From contig JAJFTV010000033.1 of the NCBI GenBank assembly GCA_021372725.1, positions 1-64,000 of the forward strand: a stretch of DNA of 64,000 nt, written 5' to 3'. Source of the DNA: Chloroflexota bacterium. Its GTDB lineage: Bacteria; Chloroflexota; Anaerolineae; Anaerolineales; Anaerolineaceae. The notes under the pieces are model-generated. The model saw nothing but the letters and a program-made list of their open reading frames with translations. It did no database searches and was not told the origin of the DNA. Position 1 is the stretch's first letter, and each line of letters opens with the position of its first letter. The position numbers and the translations under genes are program-made. Positions 41,288 through 51,227 of the stretch are shown one piece after another.

Positions 41288-43270
41288 TTAGTGCAAAATG
41301 ATATAAAAGACAATCGCCACCGCACCCAGCAAGATACCCAGTGCATACGTGCGGATGTATCCGTTTTGAAACTTGCGGGTAAACCCGGACAGGACGCGTG
41401 CCAGGCCGCCCACATCATTGACGGCGCCGTCGATCACCTCCTGGTCTATCCATTCACCCAGAAGAACAGTAGAGACATAGGTGTAAGGTCGAACCACGAT
41501 GGTGTGATAAAACTCATCCACCCACCATTTGTGCTGCAGGGCATTGAACAATCCGCCAAGCCGGGAAGATAAAGGATCAACAAACCCGTTTTTGCCCAGC
41601 GTAACTCTCCCATACAAGGACCACGACAGGATGAGTCCCAGCAGGGCAATCGCCAACGAGATCAGCGCAATGGTGACAGAAAATTCGATTTCCCGACCGG
41701 CTCCCAGGGTGTGTTCCAGCCATGAACCCAGCGTATGCACACCGGGCAGGTTCAGCGCGCCGCCTGTCACCGATAGAACTGCCAGCAGGATTAATGGAAT
41801 GGTGACGATCGGCGAGCTTTCGGTGGCATGTTCGGCGGAAATACTGCGGGGTTTGCCGGAAAATATTAGGAAAATCTGGCGCCCCATATAAAAAGCGGTC
41901 AGGAAAGCCGAAACGGTGAGAATCACATAAACCGGCAAGGATTGGGTACTTGCTGCTCCCAAAATTTCGTCCTTCGAGAAAAAGCCTGACAGCGGAGCAA
42001 TACCGGATATTGCCAGAGCTCCGATCAGGTAAACCCAGAAGGTGAGCTTCATCCTCCGCGAAAGACCACCCATGTTTCGCATGTCCTGCGGATCGATGCT
42101 ATCCTCTTCAGCGGCAGAGTGTCCCACAGCAAGATGCGCGCCGCGCTCCATGCCCTGGATCACCGACCCGGCTGACAGGAAAAGCAGCGCCTTGAAGAAG
42201 GCATGGGTTGCCAGGTGGAAGATGGCGGCTACATAGGCCCCCATACCGGCCGCGGCAACCATGAAACCCAACTGGCTGATGGTGGAATAGGCCAGAACGC
42301 GTTTGATATCATTCTGGGCGACGGCAATCGTGGCGGCGAATATGGCCGTCAAGGCACCCACCCACATGACCACATTCGAAGCGGCCGGGGCTAATGCAAA
42401 GAGTGCCGATGAACGGACCACCAGATAGACACCGGCGGTGACCATCGTCGCGGCATGGATCAATGCAGAAACCGGGGTAGGCCCGGCCATCGCATCGGGA
42501 AGCCATACGTAGAGGGGCAACTGGGCTGATTTGCCGGCCACAGCCAGGAGCATGAACAAGGTCACCGCCAGCAGCAGGCCGGACGAAGCTCCCGAAGCCT
42601 GGCTGAAAACCTGGTCAAACTGGAGAGTTCCAAATGCCCCAAACATGATAAACATGGCAATCAGCAAGCCAAAATCACCAATACGGTTGACGATGAATGC
42701 CTTCTTGCCGGCCTGCGCATTGCCAACGCCGTCAGCCCCTTTTTCGAACCAGAAGCCAATCAGCAAGTATGAACACAATCCCACACCCTCCCAGCCAACG
42801 AATAGCATCAGGTAGTTGTCGGCGGTCACCAGAAGCATCATGGCAACAATAAAGAGGTTGAAGAAAACGAAAAAGCGGCGGTAGCGGCCAATGTCACCAT
42901 GTTGCCGGACATCATCATGCATATACCCCACAGCATAGATGTGGATCAGCGTTCCTACTCCTGAGACAACCAGCATCATAACGGTGGAGAGTGTGTCAAT
43001 CCGGAACGTCCAACTGACATCGAACCCGCCGATGCTGATCCAGTCGGCCAGTTTGAGGCGAATGGCTTCTTCATTTCCGCGCAGCGAAACAAGCAAAGCA
43101 ACAGACAGGATAAAGGAGAGCCCTGTTGCCAGGCAGGCAATAAAGCCCACCATTTTTTCGCTCAGTCTTTTTCCAAACACAAGGTTAATCAGCAGGCCGA
43201 TCAACGGGAAGAAGATCACCCATGGAGTAAAGTTGAATATCGAAAGGGATAATGTTTCACTCAAGGCCAT
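41288..43270 (-). CDS. nuoL: NADH-quinone oxidoreductase subunit L
   Basis: The largest antiporter-like subunit of complex I, 660 residues. It shows VGWEGVGLCSYLLIGFW, AGKSAQLPLYVWLPDAMAGP, ALIHAATMVTAGVYL, DIKRVLAYSTISQLGFMVAA, and the long C-terminal extension that includes the lateral helix spanning NuoM and NuoN. Start ATG 43270 is preceded by GGAGATCGAT; a TTG four codons earlier is less likely. Confidence 0.97.
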   Translation of the reverse strand: MALSETLSLSIFNFTPWVIFFPLIGLLINLVFGKRLSEKMVGFIACLATGLSFILSVALLVSLRGNEEAIRLKLADWISIGGFDVSWTFRIDTLSTVMMLVVSGVGTLIHIYAVGYMHDDVRQHGDIGRYRRFFVFFNLFIVAMMLLVTADNYLMLFVGWEGVGLCSYLLIGFWFEKGADGVGNAQAGKKAFIVNRIGDFGLLIAMFIMFGAFGTLQFDQVFSQASGASSGLLLAVTLFMLLAVAGKSAQLPLYVWLPDAMAGPTPVSALIHAATMVTAGVYLVVRSSALFALAPAASNVVMWVGALTAIFAATIAVAQNDIKRVLAYSTISQLGFMVAAAGMGAYVAAIFHLATHAFFKALLFLSAGSVIQGMERGAHLAVGHSAAEEDSIDPQDMRNMGGLSRRMKLTFWVYLIGALAISGIAPLSGFFSKDEILGAASTQSLPVYVILTVSAFLTAFYMGRQIFLIFSGKPRSISAEHATESSPIVTIPLILLAVLSVTGGALNLPGVHTLGSWLEHTLGAGREIEFSVTIALISLAIALLGLILSWSLYGRVTLGKNGFVDPLSSRLGGLFNALQHKWWVDEFYHTIVVRPYTYVSTVLLGEWIDQEVIDGAVNDVGGLARVLSGFTRKFQNGYIRTYALGILLGAVAIVFYIILH

Positions 43271-43289
43271 ATCGATCTCCAATCACGTT

Positions 43290-43604
43290 TCAGCCCTTCA
43301 GGTTTTTCATCTGATCAATATCAATACTCTTTTTTGTGCGAAAGATTGCCACAATCAAAGCCAACCCAACGGCCACTTCGGCAGCCGCAACCGCCATCAC
43401 AAAGAAAACAAAAACCTGGCCGTTAATATTCTGGTAAAAAGAGGCAAATGAAACGAATGCCAGATTGGCTGCATTGAACATCAATTCCAGTGACATAAAA
43501 ATGATCAGGGCATTTTTGCGTAATGTAACACCCACAATTCCCAGGGCGAACATTACGGCTGACAAGCCCAGAAAATAGGTTATGGGAGGCAATTGTAATT
43601 CCAT
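43290..43604 (-). CDS. nuoK: NADH-quinone oxidoreductase subunit K
   Basis: Small membrane subunit of complex I, 104 residues and three helices. The two conserved membrane glutamates are in IFMSLELMFNAANLAF and VAAAEVAVGLALIVA. GGGAGGCAA precedes the ATG at about 12 bases. One base separates it from nuoJ. Confidence 0.97.
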   Translation of the reverse strand: MELQLPPITYFLGLSAVMFALGIVGVTLRKNALIIFMSLELMFNAANLAFVSFASFYQNINGQVFVFFVMAVAAAEVAVGLALIVAIFRTKKSIDIDQMKNLKG

Positions 43605-43605
43605 G

Positions 43606-44178
43606 TCAATTTCCCTCCGGTTTTATATTGTCGGCAGACGCATTATCTGTGATCGATTGCTGCCGGTTATCCCGGCGGGTTAGGACCACGGCGCCTATGG
43701 TGGCAATCAGGATGATCACCCCGATGATCAAAATAGGCAGGACATATTTATCCATGAGCAGGCCCCCAATGAGCTGTGGTGATCCAAAACCAGATTCAGG
43801 CGCCGGTATCCCAGGCTGCCCACCCAACTGTGTAAATAAAAACACACCGATCAACAGCAGAAAAAGAAATACCAGACTGCCTACCAACCAGGGTTGTCCT
43901 TTAAGCGGCTCGAAGAAAGAAAACTCCTCGCTTCCCAGCATCATCACCACAAACAGGAAAAGGATCATGATGGAACCGGCATACACTGTGACTTGTGCCA
44001 AAGCAATAAAAGGAGCGCCCAATACCAGGTACAGTACAGCAATTGTCATGAAATTAAGCACCAGGAACAGCACTGCAAAAACCGGCTGCCGGGATAACAG
44101 CATTGCGACAGCCGTTGCCACTGCCATCAAAGCCAGAATGCCAAATACAATATAACCGGGCAGCATCGATGTATCCAT
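43606..44178 (-). CDS. nuoJ: NADH-quinone oxidoreductase subunit J
   Basis: Membrane subunit of complex I, 190 residues and five helices. The third helix shows VYAGSIMILFLFVVMMLG, the region with the pi-bulge important for coupling. The C-terminal loop is polar and poorly conserved. It starts one base after nuoI and stops one base before nuoK, so all three are coupled. Confidence 0.95.
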   Translation of the reverse strand: MDTSMLPGYIVFGILALMAVATAVAMLLSRQPVFAVLFLVLNFMTIAVLYLVLGAPFIALAQVTVYAGSIMILFLFVVMMLGSEEFSFFEPLKGQPWLVGSLVFLFLLLIGVFLFTQLGGQPGIPAPESGFGSPQLIGGLLMDKYVLPILIIGVIILIATIGAVVLTRRDNRQQSITDNASADNIKPEGN

Positions 44179-44179
44179 A

Positions 44180-44671
44180 TCAATCCTCAGGATCCTTCAT
44201 TTCAGGCACTGAACGTGTATATCTTCCCGCTTCCGTTTTCTGCGGGGTTGGCTTCCCATTGGGGCTCACCGGTTGGAGCAGCATTTCACGCGTATAGATC
44301 GCTTTTTCACGATCAACAAAATTCAGCTCATAATTATCGCTCAAGGTAATCGCCTCTGTCGGGCAGGCATCTTCACAATAACCACAAAAAATACAGCGCA
44401 GCATGTTGATTTCATAAGTGCTGGCGTAACGTTCTCCCGCAGAATACCGTTCTTCGTCCGTATTTTCAGAAGCCTCAACGAAAATGGCGTCGGCCGGGCA
44501 GGCGGCAGCACACAAGGCGCAGCCAATACATTTTTCAAGGCCGTTCTCATAGCGGTTCAAAACGTGACGACCTTTGAAGCGAAGGGATACCGGTCGTTTT
44601 ACCTCCGGGTAGGGAATGGTCTCCGTTTTTTCAAACATGGATTTGAATGTGGTCCAAAATCCTCGCAGCAT
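44180..44671 (-). CDS. nuoI: NADH-quinone oxidoreductase subunit I
   Basis: Peripheral-arm subunit with two [4Fe-4S] clusters (N6a, N6b) that pass electrons to NuoB. In 163 residues the ligands are C48, C51, C54, with C58 for the other cluster, and C93, C96, C99, with C103. Start ATG 44671 gives the usual N-terminus LRGFWTTFKSMF; it lies two bases after the nuoH stop. The last 30 residues are a non-conserved tail. Confidence 0.96.
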   Translation of the reverse strand: MLRGFWTTFKSMFEKTETIPYPEVKRPVSLRFKGRHVLNRYENGLEKCIGCALCAAACPADAIFVEASENTDEERYSAGERYASTYEINMLRCIFCGYCEDACPTEAITLSDNYELNFVDREKAIYTREMLLQPVSPNGKPTPQKTEAGRYTRSVPEMKDPED

Positions 44672-44673
44672 GG

Positions 44674-45678
44674 TTAACCTCCCACCAGCAGGATGACGAA
44701 TGCAGTGATCAACGTGCTGGCCAAAGCGACCGGAAAGAGTACCTTCCAACCCAATGCCATGAGCCGGTCGTAGCGAAAACGCGGCAGGGTGGCACGAATC
44801 CAGATCATGATACCCAAAGAGATGACGACCTTGATAAGCAGATAAATCGGCCCCAACCAGGGAACTTCATCTACAAAGGGGCCCAGATACCCACCGAAGA
44901 AAAGTGAGGCAGCAATCATCGATACCACAAACATTTTGATGTATTCAGCCATGTAAAACACGGCAAATTTCATTCCGGAATACTCGGCATGATAGCCGGC
45001 TGTCAATTCCTGCTCAGCTTCGGGCATATCGAATGGCGATCGGTTGACCTCAGCCAATGCAGAAATATAGAAGACGATGCAGGCAACCGGTTGGAGAAAA
45101 ACGTACCAGATTTTGGTTTGTGATTCGACGATATCGACCAGGCTGAGAGAGCCGGCCAGCATGACGGGTCCCATGATGGAAAAACCCATGGCAAGTTCGT
45201 AACTGATCATTTGGGCAGCCGAACGCAGCCCGCCCATGGTTGCATATTTATTGTTGGATGACCAACCTGCCAGGGTAATTCCGTATACCGAAATCGAGGT
45301 GATCGAAAGGATATAAAGCATGGCAACATTGACATCGGCAATATACAAATGGATGGTACGGCCAAAAAGCTCAAGATCCCGCCCCCAGGGAATAACACCC
45401 GGGATCAACAGCGCAGGCATGACGGTGATGATGGGGGCCAAAAAGAACAGGCTCTTGATCGCCCCGGCCGGAGTTAATTCCTCCTTGAAGACCAATTTAA
45501 CAGCATCCGCAATGGGCTGCAACAAACCCGCCGGTCCGGTGCGATTAGGACCCATACGGACCTGAATGCGAGCCAGCAGCCTGCGCTCATAGACAGTTGT
45601 ATAAGCAAACGCACCTGTCAAAAAGATCACCAGAATGAGGGATTTGACCACAACTTCAACGATCATTGCTGTATCCAT
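44674..45678 (-). CDS. nuoH: NADH-quinone oxidoreductase subunit H
   Basis: Membrane subunit at the junction of both arms; it forms part of the quinone channel. The 334 residues carry RIQVRMGPNRTGPAGLLQP, GVIPWG, GWSSNNKYATMGGLRSAAQM and the ALAEVNRSPFDMPEAEQELT loop (20 shown) that contacts NuoB and NuoD. AAAAGGA precedes the ATG. Confidence 0.97.
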   Translation of the reverse strand: MDTAMIVEVVVKSLILVIFLTGAFAYTTVYERRLLARIQVRMGPNRTGPAGLLQPIADAVKLVFKEELTPAGAIKSLFFLAPIITVMPALLIPGVIPWGRDLELFGRTIHLYIADVNVAMLYILSITSISVYGITLAGWSSNNKYATMGGLRSAAQMISYELAMGFSIMGPVMLAGSLSLVDIVESQTKIWYVFLQPVACIVFYISALAEVNRSPFDMPEAEQELTAGYHAEYSGMKFAVFYMAEYIKMFVVSMIAASLFFGGYLGPFVDEVPWLGPIYLLIKVVISLGIMIWIRATLPRFRYDRLMALGWKVLFPVALASTLITAFVILLVGG

Positions 45679-45689
45679 ATCCGGTCCTT

Positions 45690-48185
45690 TTAGTCTTCCT
45701 TTTCCCCGGCCAATGGTTTCAGACTTGCCGCGCCAGGCTCATAAACCGGAATTCCTGTATCGCGGGCAGCCAGAGCGGTATTCAGCGGGACATTCTTGTC
45801 CAGTATGATCAGAACTTCAACCTGTTGATTGTTCAAGGTGAGGATTGCTTTTTCGCCTGTCAACCCAAATTTGCCGGCAGTCTCAGGATGTAGACAGACT
45901 GCTGTTTCAGCTTGCCTGTTTTTAAGCAGCGGGGCATACACCATCTCCCGACTGTGGTCATACAGACGGGTTACCGGAACCAACCGTAGAGTGTCGTCAG
46001 GGACAGGCGTTTCTGTTTGCAGTGAGAATTTAACGAAACCAGGGGATTTCGCCTGATCGATATTGGAAAGATGCACACCCAACCCCTGCAAATTTTCGTA
46101 CTGTGTACCGCCGTAATAAACATCTTCCCGCCCGATGATGGGCCACTGCTCCGATACCTGTGAAATCATTGTGTAATTCAGGCCTTCATAACCCGCGACT
46201 TGACCGGCAATTTCCTCCAGTATCAGGGACGCTGCTTTCTCCTCCAGTTGCAGGCCCAAAAGATGAGCGATCCGTGATGTGATCGTAAAATCTGCCTGTG
46301 CTCCGGGTAATGGGCTGACCGCCTGGTAAAAGCGTTGGATGCGCCGCTCCCCGGACGTATACGTTCCTTCACGTTCGGTAAAGGCCAATGCAGGGAAGAC
46401 AACATCTGCCTGGCGGGCAGTATCCGTCAAAAAGAGGTCCTGCACAACCACAAAATCAGCCGTCTCAACGGCCCGGGCAAAATCGGGCTGATCCTTCACC
46501 GGATCAGCACCGGCAACGTACAGACAACCGGCTTTTTTGATGTGGTTGATCAAATCTGTATCCGAATGGAAGCCCATGTCCCAGGCTCCCTGCAAATTAC
46601 CCTCATGCCATACCGGGACAAGCCCGTTATTCATGCGCCCGGTATGTCCTGTATTAATCAATAGTTGAGCACAAGCCTGCGAGAGATTCTGCGAAGTTTC
46701 CAGTCCGATGCCTTCACTTCCATAGAAAACAACCGCATTTTCTGCATTGGCAAAAGCTTCAACTGCTGAACGAACCACTTCATCCACGCCTGTACTTCCG
46801 TACAACAGGGTGTTGATGGCATGATTTTCCTGCCCGTAAGCATAACGGATGATGTGCCTGGCATAATGATCCAGCTTTGTCTTGCGGGGGTTCATGATAA
46901 TCAGGGTTGCACCCCGTTCGGCAGCCAGTTTGACCCGCAGCCACCAAAGCGGCGCTTCTTCGTGCAGATCACAGGCAACAACAAGGATGGCATCCCCTTT
47001 TCCAAGCGCACCCAGGTTGGAGCCCCGGCTCAAACCAAAACGGGCTGTAATATCGCCACCAGCCATATAGGAATGCAGAAGGGTTTTACCGTTCTGGTGA
47101 TGCGTGAGGCGGGCAAGACTGAAATAATCCTCATTGGAAAGCCGGCCCCCTGCCAGAGTCACCAGGCGGGAACCGATTTCTTTCATTCGCATGGCAGTTA
47201 TATCAAGAGCCTCATCCCATGAGCAGGTGACCAGCTTTCCATCCGCACGTTTCAGAGGTGTGGTCAGGCGATCCGGGCTTTCAGGGTAGTGGTACACAAA
47301 CCTGCCTTTGTCGCAGATCCATAATTCGTTTACTTCTTCATTCTGGCGGGGCATGACCCGCTTGACAACGATCTTGCCGCCGGACTTTGCTTCACGCCGT
47401 GTATCCAGTACAATATTGCAGCCCACCGGACACAGGTTGCAGATGGACGCCACCGGGTTCATCTCCCAGGCGCGGGCTCTGAAGCGGAAATCGCGCGAAG
47501 TCAGGGCTCCCACCGGGCAAATATCGGTTGTATTTCCCGAGAAGTAAGAATCAAAGGCGGGATCTGAATAACTGACAATTTCAGTCTGCCTGGCACGATG
47601 GTAAAACTGCAATACAGGATCACCGGCAATTTGATCCTGAAAACGGATACAACGCGCACATTGAATGCACCGCTCCTGATCAAGCACAATCAAATCGCCC
47701 AGTGGATAATTCTTCTCCAGACGCATTTTGTCTTCCAGGGCGATGCGGCTGGACGTTGGCCCGTATGCCATGGTGAGGTTTTGCAAAGGGCATTCACCAC
47801 CTTTATCACAGACCGGGCAGTCCAGCGGATGTGAGGTCAGCAAAAATTCGATGGTGGCACGTTCGGCATCTTTCACCTTGTCAGTGGTCGTCTTCACAAC
47901 CATTCCTTCTGACACCTCGGTGGTGCAGGCGGTTTCCAGTTTCGCCCCAAACGCCACTTTCGGGCTGCCATCTGCCTCGCGTTGTACCTCACCTGTTTGA
48001 CGGTCGATCAAGGGACGGCCAATTTCCACAAGACACATCCGGCACATTCCAACCGGTTCCATTTTGGGATGATAACAAAATACCGGGATGTCGATGCCGA
48101 TTTTACGGGCTGCATTGACAAGCAGTGTACCCTTTGGTACCGATACTTTTTTGCCATCGATGGTGAGATTGATTTCTACCGTCAT
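45690..48185 (-). CDS. nuoG: NADH-quinone oxidoreductase subunit G
   Basis: Iron-sulfur subunit of the NADH module, 831 residues. The N-terminal ferredoxin domain holds the [2Fe-2S] ligands C37, C48, C51 and the Cys in ETACTTEV; HPLDCPVCDKGGECPLQ and QERCIQCARCIRF bind further clusters. CNLCPVGCNIV with the later ICDKGRF gives the C-x2-C-x3-C...C set of the optional N7 cluster, so N7 is expected. The C-terminal molybdopterin-like domain is catalytically empty in this family. nuoF lies four bases downstream of its start side (the nuoF stop precedes it). Confidence 0.95.
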   Translation of the reverse strand: MTVEINLTIDGKKVSVPKGTLLVNAARKIGIDIPVFCYHPKMEPVGMCRMCLVEIGRPLIDRQTGEVQREADGSPKVAFGAKLETACTTEVSEGMVVKTTTDKVKDAERATIEFLLTSHPLDCPVCDKGGECPLQNLTMAYGPTSSRIALEDKMRLEKNYPLGDLIVLDQERCIQCARCIRFQDQIAGDPVLQFYHRARQTEIVSYSDPAFDSYFSGNTTDICPVGALTSRDFRFRARAWEMNPVASICNLCPVGCNIVLDTRREAKSGGKIVVKRVMPRQNEEVNELWICDKGRFVYHYPESPDRLTTPLKRADGKLVTCSWDEALDITAMRMKEIGSRLVTLAGGRLSNEDYFSLARLTHHQNGKTLLHSYMAGGDITARFGLSRGSNLGALGKGDAILVVACDLHEEAPLWWLRVKLAAERGATLIIMNPRKTKLDHYARHIIRYAYGQENHAINTLLYGSTGVDEVVRSAVEAFANAENAVVFYGSEGIGLETSQNLSQACAQLLINTGHTGRMNNGLVPVWHEGNLQGAWDMGFHSDTDLINHIKKAGCLYVAGADPVKDQPDFARAVETADFVVVQDLFLTDTARQADVVFPALAFTEREGTYTSGERRIQRFYQAVSPLPGAQADFTITSRIAHLLGLQLEEKAASLILEEIAGQVAGYEGLNYTMISQVSEQWPIIGREDVYYGGTQYENLQGLGVHLSNIDQAKSPGFVKFSLQTETPVPDDTLRLVPVTRLYDHSREMVYAPLLKNRQAETAVCLHPETAGKFGLTGEKAILTLNNQQVEVLIILDKNVPLNTALAARDTGIPVYEPGAASLKPLAGEKED

Positions 48186-48189
48186 GCAG

Positions 48190-49440
48190 CTAACTCCTTA
48201 CCAGGGCTTCGAAATCAGGGCGAAAACGTTCAATACTGGAGAGAACCGCAGGTATCGCAAAATCACCCAGCGGGCACAACGGTGTCCCCGAGATTTGCCT
48301 GGCGATACTGTACAAGAGGTCAATATCCTCGCGGGATGCCTCACCACGCATCAATTTGGCCATCACCCGATCCATCCAGTAAGTGCCTTCACGGCAGGGA
48401 GTGCATTTGCCGCAGGATTCATGCTGGAAGAAGTGGATGGCTTTGCTGGCCACCCAGGCTGCATTGACGGTCTCATCCAATACAATAACGGATGCTGAAC
48501 CCAGGGCACATCCCAATGCCGGTACCGACTCCCAATCCATGGGGGTATCCAACGCCCGCTCGTCCGCCACAATCAGACAAGATGAAGCCCCGGCAGGCAT
48601 GATCGCCTTGATGCGGGCGTCATCGATGATGCCGCCTCCATGGTTGAAAATAAGCTCACGAAAGGTGGTCCCCAGCGGCAGTTCATAATTGCCGGGTTTT
48701 TTTACACGCCCTGAAAGGGAAAATATCTTGATTCCCGGGCTTTTTTCAGTTCCCATGGAACGAAACCAGTTTGCCCCTTTCTCGATGATGGGGGGAATAT
48801 TGGTCAGCGTCTCGACATTATTGATGACCGTTGGCCGGTTGTACAGCCCATACACGGCCGGGAAAGGTGGTTTTACCCTTGGCTGGCCGCGTTTTCCTTC
48901 GATTGATTCAAGCATGGCGGTTTCCTCGCCGCAAATGTAAGCCCCTGCGCCAAGATGGGTATACAAATGCAGGTTGTAATCCTTGCCAAACAGGTCATCA
49001 CCCAGCAGGTTCTCTTTTTCCAGCTCTTTAATGCAGGCATCCAGGCTATTGGCCAGCTCCCAGAATTCACCGCGCAGGTAAATGTAACCAACCTCGGCCT
49101 GCACGGCATAACAGGCGATCATCAAACCTTCCAGGAACTGGTATGGGTTGCCTTCCAGGATCTCATGATCCTTGAACGTGCCAGGTTCCGACTCATCCGC
49201 ATTGGCAACCACGTAATGAGGCCATAGATCGCCGGGTAAAAAGCTCCATTTTACACCGGTCGGAAAACCGGCGCCGCCACGTCCGCGCAAACCAGAGGTT
49301 TTTACCATATCCAGAACCTCGGCCGGTTTATTGGTGGTGACGACCTTGCGGAAAGATTCCATTCCCCCATGCTCACGATAAACCGCCAGTTGATCCAGAG
49401 CAGGAATATCGCGATGGCGAAGCAGGATATGCTCAGTCAT
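48190..49440 (-). CDS. nuoF: NADH-quinone oxidoreductase subunit F
   Basis: Binds NADH and FMN and holds the N3 [4Fe-4S] cluster. In 416 residues: GRGGAGFPTG (53-62) for NADH, GAGAYICGEETAMLESIEGK for FMN, and the N3 ligands C343, C346, C349 and C389 (ESCGKCTPCREG). The start overlaps the nuoE stop by four bases. Confidence 0.97.
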   Translation of the reverse strand: MTEHILLRHRDIPALDQLAVYREHGGMESFRKVVTTNKPAEVLDMVKTSGLRGRGGAGFPTGVKWSFLPGDLWPHYVVANADESEPGTFKDHEILEGNPYQFLEGLMIACYAVQAEVGYIYLRGEFWELANSLDACIKELEKENLLGDDLFGKDYNLHLYTHLGAGAYICGEETAMLESIEGKRGQPRVKPPFPAVYGLYNRPTVINNVETLTNIPPIIEKGANWFRSMGTEKSPGIKIFSLSGRVKKPGNYELPLGTTFRELIFNHGGGIIDDARIKAIMPAGASSCLIVADERALDTPMDWESVPALGCALGSASVIVLDETVNAAWVASKAIHFFQHESCGKCTPCREGTYWMDRVMAKLMRGEASREDIDLLYSIARQISGTPLCPLGDFAIPAVLSSIERFRPDFEALVRS

Positions 49441-49949
49441 GCCGCCTCCCTGGCCTGATTTTCACGCACGCTTTCAATAAAAGCGATGGCGGTCTCAAGC
49501 GTTTGATGATCATGGTAGCGGATGGCACCATCCCCCTGCACCTGGAATAGGGGTGCATTAAGGCAGCTTGCCAGGCACATCACACTTTCCACAGTGAATA
49601 AACCGTCTTCCGTGGTTTCACCAGGTTTTACGCCCAGATAATCGCACACTTGTTGAAGGAATTCATCGGCGCCTCGCAGCGCGCAGGCAATATCATTGCA
49701 GATCTGTATCCGGTATCGTCCACCGGGTTCCTGTTGAAAGAGCGAATAAAACCCTACCAAAGTGGTCACCTCGGTAGTGGATATCTCCAAAATTTCACCT
49801 ATCTCGTGCATCGACTGCAAGGAGATATAACCTTCATCTCTTTGAGCCAGGAACAGCAAGGGCATCAATGCGGAGCGCTGCTGATCGGCAGGATACTTTG
49901 CCCGGATCCGTTCGATTTCTTTTTCGTATTTGCTGAGCAATTGGTTCAC
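49437..49949 (-). CDS. nuoE: NADH-quinone oxidoreductase subunit E
   Basis: Thioredoxin-like [2Fe-2S] subunit (cluster N1a) of the NADH module. The 170 residues have ligands C84 and C89 (ICNDIACALRG) and C125 and C129 (VMCLASCLNAP). It is overlapped by four bases on both sides by nuoD and nuoF. Confidence 0.96.
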   Translation of the reverse strand: MNQLLSKYEKEIERIRAKYPADQQRSALMPLLFLAQRDEGYISLQSMHEIGEILEISTTEVTTLVGFYSLFQQEPGGRYRIQICNDIACALRGADEFLQQVCDYLGVKPGETTEDGLFTVESVMCLASCLNAPLFQVQGDGAIRYHDHQTLETAIAFIESVRENQAREAA

Positions 49950-51175
49950 CGGTCTACATCTCCCAATACGATATCGGTACTGGCAATCGTTGCCACCACA
50001 TCAGCCACAAAAAGACCACGCAACATGAGCGGTAATGCCTGAACGATTGCAAAAGACTGCGTGCGGAAATGCAAGCGGTACGGTTTGTTTCCCCCGCTGC
50101 TCTCCAGATAAACCCCCATTTCACCTTTTGGCGATTCAATGGGCACGTATACTGATCCTTTCGGCAGGCTGAACCCTTCTGTCCACAGTTTGAAGTGATG
50201 GATCAACGCTTCCATGCTGACGCCAATGGAAGATCTGGGCGGCGGAACAAACTTCCGGTTGCTGTTGACAACCGGGCCATAAGGCATTTTATCCAAAGCC
50301 TGCTCAATGATGCGCAGAGACTGCCGCATCTCTGCCACACGCACCTTATAACGGGAGTAGATGTCTCCATCTTTTTGAGTGGGGATTTCAAAATCATATT
50401 GTTCATAACCGCTGTATGGATAAGCCTTGCGCAGGTCATACGCCATACCCGTTGCACGCAGGAAGGGACCCGTCAGACCCCATTCAATACATTGCTGTTG
50501 GTTAATCACCCCAATATGAACAGTACGTTTCTTAAAAATGGGGTTATCGTTCAACAGTGATTCGTATTGCTCAATACGCTTCCACTGCACAGCAACATAA
50601 TCGCGGACGGCCTTTTCAAATTCCACCGGTACATCACGCCAGACGCCACCCGGGCGGATGAAGGTTGTCATCACACGCTGCCCGGAAACCAGTTCCATGA
50701 TATCCAGAATGGTTTCACGTTCCCGCAGGCACAGGAAATACATGGTCATCGCGCCCAAATCCAGGCCGGTACTGGCCACAAACAGCAGGTGGTTGCTGAT
50801 CCTGTTCAGCTCAACCAGGATCACCCGCAGAGCCTGGGCGCGCGGCGGAACGTCAAGCCCGGCAAGTTTTTCCACCGCCATGCAATAAGCCAGATTGGTC
50901 CCCAGGGAATCCATATAATCCGGGCGGTCTGTCATAACCTCTGCCTGCAAATAACGTTTGGATTCCATATCCTTCTCAATACCGGTATGCAAAAAGCCGA
51001 CATCCGGTATGGCATTGACCACAATCTCGCCATCCAGCTCGAGAATTAAACGCAATACACCATGTGTGCTGGGGTGCTGAGGACCCATATTAAGCACCAT
51101 GGTTTCGCCTCGTAAAGCGCGTTCGGAAACCAGGTGTTTGAATTTTTCCAGGTCTACATCATGAAATTCTGTCAT
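49946..51175 (-). CDS. nuoD: NADH-quinone oxidoreductase subunit D
   Basis: The 49-kDa type subunit that forms the quinone pocket with NuoB. The 409 residues show LNMGPQHPSTHGVLRLILEL (20 shown) near the N-terminus with the quinone-site His, VGFLHTGIEKDME, RPDYMDSLGTN, FIRPGGVWRDVP and the DPCFSCTDR-like end here reading DIVLGDVDR. It is separate from nuoC, as in most bacteria other than E. coli. Confidence 0.97.
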   Translation of the reverse strand: MTEFHDVDLEKFKHLVSERALRGETMVLNMGPQHPSTHGVLRLILELDGEIVVNAIPDVGFLHTGIEKDMESKRYLQAEVMTDRPDYMDSLGTNLAYCMAVEKLAGLDVPPRAQALRVILVELNRISNHLLFVASTGLDLGAMTMYFLCLRERETILDIMELVSGQRVMTTFIRPGGVWRDVPVEFEKAVRDYVAVQWKRIEQYESLLNDNPIFKKRTVHIGVINQQQCIEWGLTGPFLRATGMAYDLRKAYPYSGYEQYDFEIPTQKDGDIYSRYKVRVAEMRQSLRIIEQALDKMPYGPVVNSNRKFVPPPRSSIGVSMEALIHHFKLWTEGFSLPKGSVYVPIESPKGEMGVYLESSGGNKPYRLHFRTQSFAIVQALPLMLRGLFVADVVATIASTDIVLGDVDR

Positions 51176-51227
51176 AAATCAACAGTCTCCTGGAACGATC
51201 TGAAAATCAATGATCATTTTGCCTGTT